This document shows, piece after piece, positions 3,872 to 6,643 of a stretch of DNA of 6,643 bases. The position numbers and the translations under genes were made by a program. Positions within the stretch are counted from its first letter, which is position 1. Each line of letters starts with the position of its first letter. The DNA comes from Bacteroidota bacterium (GTDB lineage Bacteria > Bacteroidota > Bacteroidia > Flavobacteriales > Flavobacteriaceae), in the NCBI GenBank assembly GCA_024278565.1, contig JAJRSY010000047.1, positions 1 through 6,643 on the forward strand. The letters are read 5' to 3'. A model generated the notes under the pieces. The model was not told where the DNA came from, did not search any database, and saw only the letters and a program-made list of their open reading frames with translations.

Positions 3872-6643
3872 TTGGATAATAATTTGCTAAACGAACTAAA
3901 AACATCTCTCGAAGGGGAGTTTAAAGTTGATTTGCTTACCAAAACACTGTACGCCACAGATGCCTCGGTATATCGAAAAACTCCGCTTGCGGTAGCCTTT
4001 CCCAAAAATAGTGACGATATTAAAAAATTGGTGCGTTTTGCTTCAACCAATAAAGTAGGATTGATTCCTAGAGCCGCTGGTACTTCCTTGGCAGGACAAT
4101 GTGTTGGTGATGGTATTGTGGTTGATGTTTCTAAGCATTTTACTGAAATCATCGCTTTTGACGAAAATAAAAATCAAATAACCGTACAGCCAGGGGTTAT
4201 TCGTGACGAACTGAACCAATACCTAGAGCCGTTCGGACTGTTTTTCGGTCCCAATACCTCAACCTCTAACCGCTGTATGATCGGGGGTATGGTCGGTAAT
4301 AATTCATCGGGTACCACATCGATTCAATATGGGGTGACCCGTGATAAGGTAGTTTCCCTCAAGGCGATACTTTCAGATGGTAGTGAGGTAGGGTTCAAAG
4401 CTCTTTCCGCAAAAGAGTATGAGCATAAAAAGCATGGAAATTCAATTGAAGCATCAATTTATAGAAACATAGATAAAGAGCTCTCAGATAAAGAAATACA
4501 ATTAGAAATAAAAACAGAATTTCCTAAAGAGAGCATCCACAGAAGAAATACCGGTTACGCCGTTGATGAATTACTCAACAGTAATATGTACGGAGATTTT
4601 CAAGATGATATCAACCTGTGTAAATTATTGAGCGGAAGCGAGGGAACACTCGCATTTACAACTGAGATCACCATTCAATTGGATAAAATTCCACCAAAAC
4701 TATCGGCGATGGTGATTACCCATTACAAGACACTTGAAGACTGCCTGAGCGATGTAGCCCCAACCATGCAGCACAATTTGTATACCTGTGAAATGATGGA
4801 TAAGGTCATTCTCGATTGTACCAAGAGCAATCGAGAGCAACTGAAAAACCGATTTTTTGTCGAAGGGGATCCGGCGGTCTTGTTGATGTTGGAGGTGAAG
4901 TCAGATACCGAAGCCGACTTGGCCCAACAATTATCTGAACTGCAAAGTACAATCACCAAATCTGGACTCAGTTATGCGAACCCGATAATAAAGGGAAAGG
5001 ACATAAACAAGGCCTTGGCCTTGAGAAAAGCAGGCTTGGGGCTGCTGGGGAATATGGTGGGTGACCGCAAGGCAGTAGCTTGTATAGAAGATACGGCGGT
5101 GGCCTTGGAAGACTTGAAGGATTTTATTGTTGAGTTCAGCCAAATCATGAAAGGCTATAATCAAGAAGCAGTATACTATGCACATGCAGGAGCGGGCGAA
5201 TTGCATTTGCGCCCAATCCTCAATCTTAAGAAAGGAGAAGATGTTGCTCTTTTTAGGGCGATAACGACCGATGTCGCCAAACTGACCAAAAAATACAGAG
5301 GTTCATTTAGTGGAGAGCATGGTGATGGTATTGTTCGGGCTGAATTCATCCCTCTTATGATTGGGGAAAAGAATTACGAACTGCTGAGGCGTATCAAATC
5401 GTATTTTGACCCAGATAATATCTTTAATCCCGGAAAAATAGTGGATGCTTACCCAATGGATGAGTCCCTTCGCTATGAAATCGACCGAAAAGAACCCCAA
5501 ATCAATACCTTGTTTGATTTTTCGGATAGTGAGGGAATTCTAAAAGCAGTCGAAAAATGCAATGGAAGCGGTGATTGTCGAAAATCACACCTGATGTCGG
5601 GTGGAATGTGCCCCAGTTACCACGCCACAAAAAACGAAAAGGACACCACTAGGGGCAGAGCCAATGCCCTGCGTGAGTTTCTGACCGCTTCAGATAAAAA
5701 GAACAGATTCGATCAGAAAGAACTTAAAGAAGTGTTCGACCTGTGTGTGAGCTGTAAGGCCTGTGCCAGTGAATGCCCGAGCAATGTTGATGTTGCGGCC
5801 TTAAAAGCTGAATTTCTGTACAATTACCAAGAAGCGAACGGGTATCCAATGCGAGGTAGGCTCTTTGCCTACAATACCCTATTGAACCGATTGGGCAGTA
5901 AGGTGCCAGGCTTGACCAATGCTGTTTATGATTCAAAATCATTGAGCGGATTTATTAAAAAAATAGCAGGTGTAGCACCTCAGAGAAGCCTACCAAAAGT
6001 TTATAGTTTTAATTTCGATAAATATCTTCAATATGTTGTTAATGATAATTTTACGATAAATAAAAAAATAATTTTATATATCGATGAATTTACACGGTTT
6101 TTAGACATAGAGCTAGGTAAGGATGCGATAGAAGTATTGACCCGTTTGGGGTATCAAGTCGAGTTGTTCTATGCCGAAAGCGGAAGAACTTTTCTATCAA
6201 AAGGCTTTTTAAAGCAAGCAAAGAGCCTCGCTCTAGCCAATATTCCTAAATTGAAGGTGTTTGCAGATGAAGGTGTCCCAGTAATAGGCCTTGAGCCTTC
6301 GGCCGTATTGTCTTTTAGAGATGAGTACAGGCGTTTTTCCGATGATAAAAAAACAATTGAATCGATTGCCGCCAATACATTTATCATTGAAGAGTTCTTA
6401 TCTCGAGAAATAGAAAGTGGCACATTGACCAAAGAACAGTTCACCAAAGAGGCCAAAACCATAAAAATTCACAACCATTGCCACCAAAAGGCATTATCAA
6501 ACCAAAAAGTGACTTTTGATGTCTTGAATTTGCCACAAAACTATACCGTATCCATTATTAGTTCGGGCTGCTGTGGCATGGCCGGTTCTTTTGGTTACGA
6601 AAAAGAACATTACGATGTCAGTATGCAAATAGGAGAGCTCAGG
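3872..6643 (+). CDS. Fused FAD-linked dehydrogenase / Fe-S / CCG-domain protein (YdiJ-like 2-hydroxyacid dehydrogenase), 3' end cut off
   Basis: An unbroken frame of 924 codons runs off the window; family members are usually about 970-1,020 residues, so perhaps 50-100 are missing. Residue numbers assume the TTG start at 3872. FAD_binding_4 (PCMH fold): PRAAGTSLAGQ at 66-76, GGMVGNNSSG at 138-147, SGSEGT at 254-259. FAD-oxidase C domain: HAGAGELH with H438 and H445, GEHGDG at 481-486, NPGK at 519-522. In D-2-hydroxyglutarate dehydrogenases the equivalent His/Glu residues bind metal and substrate. Fe-S region: C563, C569 and C580-P, then a classical C625-x2-C628-x2-C631-x3-C635-P site for a [4Fe-4S] cluster. 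C-terminal CCG region: HNHCHQK (C870) and CCGMAG (C900, C901). The likely role is oxidation of a D-2-hydroxyacid (D-2-hydroxyglutarate or D-lactate), passing electrons from FAD through Fe-S to the quinone pool; the substrate is not determined. No in-frame ATG exists before 4277, inside the FAD domain, and an in-frame stop at 3836 limits extension. TTG at 3872 best fits the family start; TTG at 3848 is an alternative. Confidence 0.9.
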   Translation, partial: MDNNLLNELKTSLEGEFKVDLLTKTLYATDASVYRKTPLAVAFPKNSDDIKKLVRFASTNKVGLIPRAAGTSLAGQCVGDGIVVDVSKHFTEIIAFDENKNQITVQPGVIRDELNQYLEPFGLFFGPNTSTSNRCMIGGMVGNNSSGTTSIQYGVTRDKVVSLKAILSDGSEVGFKALSAKEYEHKKHGNSIEASIYRNIDKELSDKEIQLEIKTEFPKESIHRRNTGYAVDELLNSNMYGDFQDDINLCKLLSGSEGTLAFTTEITIQLDKIPPKLSAMVITHYKTLEDCLSDVAPTMQHNLYTCEMMDKVILDCTKSNREQLKNRFFVEGDPAVLLMLEVKSDTEADLAQQLSELQSTITKSGLSYANPIIKGKDINKALALRKAGLGLLGNMVGDRKAVACIEDTAVALEDLKDFIVEFSQIMKGYNQEAVYYAHAGAGELHLRPILNLKKGEDVALFRAITTDVAKLTKKYRGSFSGEHGDGIVRAEFIPLMIGEKNYELLRRIKSYFDPDNIFNPGKIVDAYPMDESLRYEIDRKEPQINTLFDFSDSEGILKAVEKCNGSGDCRKSHLMSGGMCPSYHATKNEKDTTRGRANALREFLTASDKKNRFDQKELKEVFDLCVSCKACASECPSNVDVAALKAEFLYNYQEANGYPMRGRLFAYNTLLNRLGSKVPGLTNAVYDSKSLSGFIKKIAGVAPQRSLPKVYSFNFDKYLQYVVNDNFTINKKIILYIDEFTRFLDIELGKDAIEVLTRLGYQVELFYAESGRTFLSKGFLKQAKSLALANIPKLKVFADEGVPVIGLEPSAVLSFRDEYRRFSDDKKTIESIAANTFIIEEFLSREIESGTLTKEQFTKEAKTIKIHNHCHQKALSNQKVTFDVLNLPQNYTVSIISSGCCGMAGSFGYEKEHYDVSMQIGELR

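Noticed and set aside
3796..4152. 118-codon leftward open frame
   Set aside because: It lies antisense to the N-terminal part of the FAD-binding domain and has no family-like features. The rightward frame carries recognisable motifs.
4723..5206. Two overlapping leftward open frames of 78 and 91 codons
   Set aside because: Both are antisense to the well-conserved FAD-oxidase region, with low-complexity Ser/Cys-rich composition typical of shadow frames.
5999..6090. AT-rich stretch as a sign of foreign insertion or an intergenic break
   Set aside because: The frame is continuous and the stretch falls between the ferredoxin-like and CCG regions, so it reads as an ordinary linker plus a strand rich in Ile, Lys, Asn and Tyr codons.

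Overview
The window looks like chromosomal DNA from a marine-type member of the Flavobacteriaceae (Bacteroidota). The support is indirect but consistent: moderate-to-low GC, starts without Shine-Dalgarno sequences, TAnnTTTG-type -7 promoter elements, two lipoproteins of Bacteroidota style (one with an acidic export tag after the lipid cysteine), a DUF4369/TlpA-type thioredoxin lipoprotein, and a fused FAD/Fe-S dehydrogenase of the kind common in this phylum. No species can be named from the sequence alone.

Layout from left to right. Positions 1-94 hold the first 31 codons of a leftward DDE transposase, the edge of an insertion sequence that continues outside the window. A 190-base gap (95-284) follows. 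It probably contains the IS end and the promoter of a rightward gene (285-1922) for a two-part lipoprotein: an LVIVD-type beta-propeller followed by a beta-strand-repeat tail. That gene converges on a leftward gene (2022-3152) for a DUF4369 + thioredoxin-fold (WCRPC) lipoprotein. The two share one bidirectional terminator with a perfect 21-bp stem. Upstream of it, also leftward, is a small outer-membrane beta-barrel gene (3257-3775) with its own terminator, so the thioredoxin gene is transcribed separately from a promoter at about 3173-3180. Divergent from the barrel gene, a long rightward gene begins at a probable TTG codon (3872) and runs off the right edge after 924 codons. It encodes a fused FAD-linked dehydrogenase with Fe-S cluster and CCG domains, of the YdiJ / D-2-hydroxyglutarate or D-lactate dehydrogenase type.

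The genes appear to be independent single-gene transcription units rather than one pathway. Three encode envelope proteins (probable surface lipoprotein, periplasmic thiol-redox lipoprotein, outer-membrane barrel) and one encodes a respiratory-type 2-hydroxyacid dehydrogenase. I see no CRISPR array, RNA gene, phage module, defence system or evident novel system. The points most worth checking are the start of the dehydrogenase gene, the surface-lipoprotein tag, and the IS boundary.
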